From Dryomyza anilis (Eukaryota; Arthropoda; Insecta; Diptera; Dryomyzidae): 64,000 nt of DNA. Below are positions 63,600 through 64,000 of the stretch, piece by piece. Under the pieces are notes generated by a model. The model made no database searches. It was not told where the DNA came from and worked only from the letters and a program-made list of their open reading frames with translations. Position numbers and translations under genes: made by a program. The DNA lies in contig OX638130.1 of NCBI GenBank assembly GCA_951804985.1, positions 119,301,593 to 119,365,592 of the forward strand, given 5' to 3'. Position 1 is the stretch's first letter; every line of letters begins with the position of its first letter.

Positions 63600-64000
63600 C
63601 AGGGACTGCAAAGACCGAAATCGGTACCAGTACCGGAACCGTTGCGATTTTTGGAACCTGAATCGAATACCATATATATTTTTTTGGTTGAAACCGGAAT
63701 CTTAACTGGAAATGCTATTTTAAAAATCTTGGAACCAGAACCAGAACTGGAACCGATATTTTCGTCCCTGTCAGGGACCGCAAAGAACAGGAATAGGAAC
63801 AATTTCGATTTTTCGAAACGGAATCGGATCCCATATCATTGTTTTAGTTGGAACCGGAATCGCAACTGAAACTGTTATTTTAAAAACCTTGAAACCAGAA
63901 CCGGATTCGATATTTTCGTCCCAGTCAGGGACCACAAAGAACAGGAATTGGAACAGAAACCGTTTTGATTTTTGGAACCGGAATCGGTACTCATATATTT
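63600..64000 (+). repeat. 154-172-bp tandem repeat rich in GGAACCGGAATCG, at least 2.4 units
   Basis: CAGGGAC(T/C)(G/A)CAAAGA starts at 63600, 63772 and 63926. Each unit has GAACCGGAATCG-like strings, a TTGGTTG(G)AACCGGAAT stretch, GGAACCAGAACC and GATATTTTCGTCCC. It continues past the window. Confidence 0.85.

Larger units (their letters stand above)
58966..64000 (-). other. Intron 5' of exon A (continues past the window)
   Basis: The acceptor TACTTTCAG lies at 58966-58974. It contains the fourth 19-bp array, a three-unit 256-bp repeat and a 154-172-bp repeat at the window edge. The patches 60.3-61.2, 62.1-62.9 and 62.95-63.55 kb are AT-rich or CAG/CAA-rich with no recognised gene. No CBM14 or signal-peptide exon is visible. 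Confidence 0.7.

Overview
The window is AT-rich, repeat-laden animal DNA. It carries one recognisable protein-coding gene, a multi-exon insect chitin deacetylase-like gene on the minus strand. The repeats suggest a higher dipteran with a large genome. They include the dipteran dispersed-repeat signature (CTGATCAAGAATATATAT next to GACAGACAGACGG runs) and fragments of RNase H-bearing LINEs. A tephritid-like fly is plausible, but this is inference.

Gene. Five coding exons join in frame from right to left: A 58838-58965, B 54989-55131, C 27402-27621, D 26422-26807 and E 13586-13919 (stop TAA 13586-13588). They encode the last 402 residues of a secreted CE4/NodB-type protein of the insect Cda4/Cda5 class. 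The 5' exons (signal peptide and probably a chitin-binding type-2 domain) must lie to the right of 64000. Introns are 3.7 kb (A-B), 27.4 kb (B-C), 0.6 kb (C-D) and 12.5 kb (D-E). Everything else is intron or 3' flank of this gene.

Repeats. 3' flank (1-13585): an inverted-repeat element at 1-890, decayed satellites, a 2.4-kb array of a 19-bp near-palindromic unit, a LINE graveyard at 7.1-8.3 kb, and a candidate 2.1-kb TIR element. Intron D-E: several satellites, two LINE fragments and a foldback element nested inside another repeat. Intron B-C: the 19-bp array in opposite orientation, a solo-LTR-like segment, a foldback element with tandem-repeat arms, a 13-unit 123-bp satellite with higher-order structure, 17-bp and 11-bp arrays, and a homogeneous 21-bp array whose three minus frames are all open. 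Intron A-B and the 5' side: two more 19-bp arrays (one holding a perfect palindrome with 83-bp arms) and a 253-bp tandem duplication that copied part of exon B.

No new multi-gene system is visible. The most notable signals are the perfect palindrome, the exon-B duplication, the complementary 19-bp arrays flanking exon B, the loss of canonical CE4 metal-binding residues in the protein, and the foldback elements. No tRNA, rRNA, CRISPR or bacterial-type feature was found.
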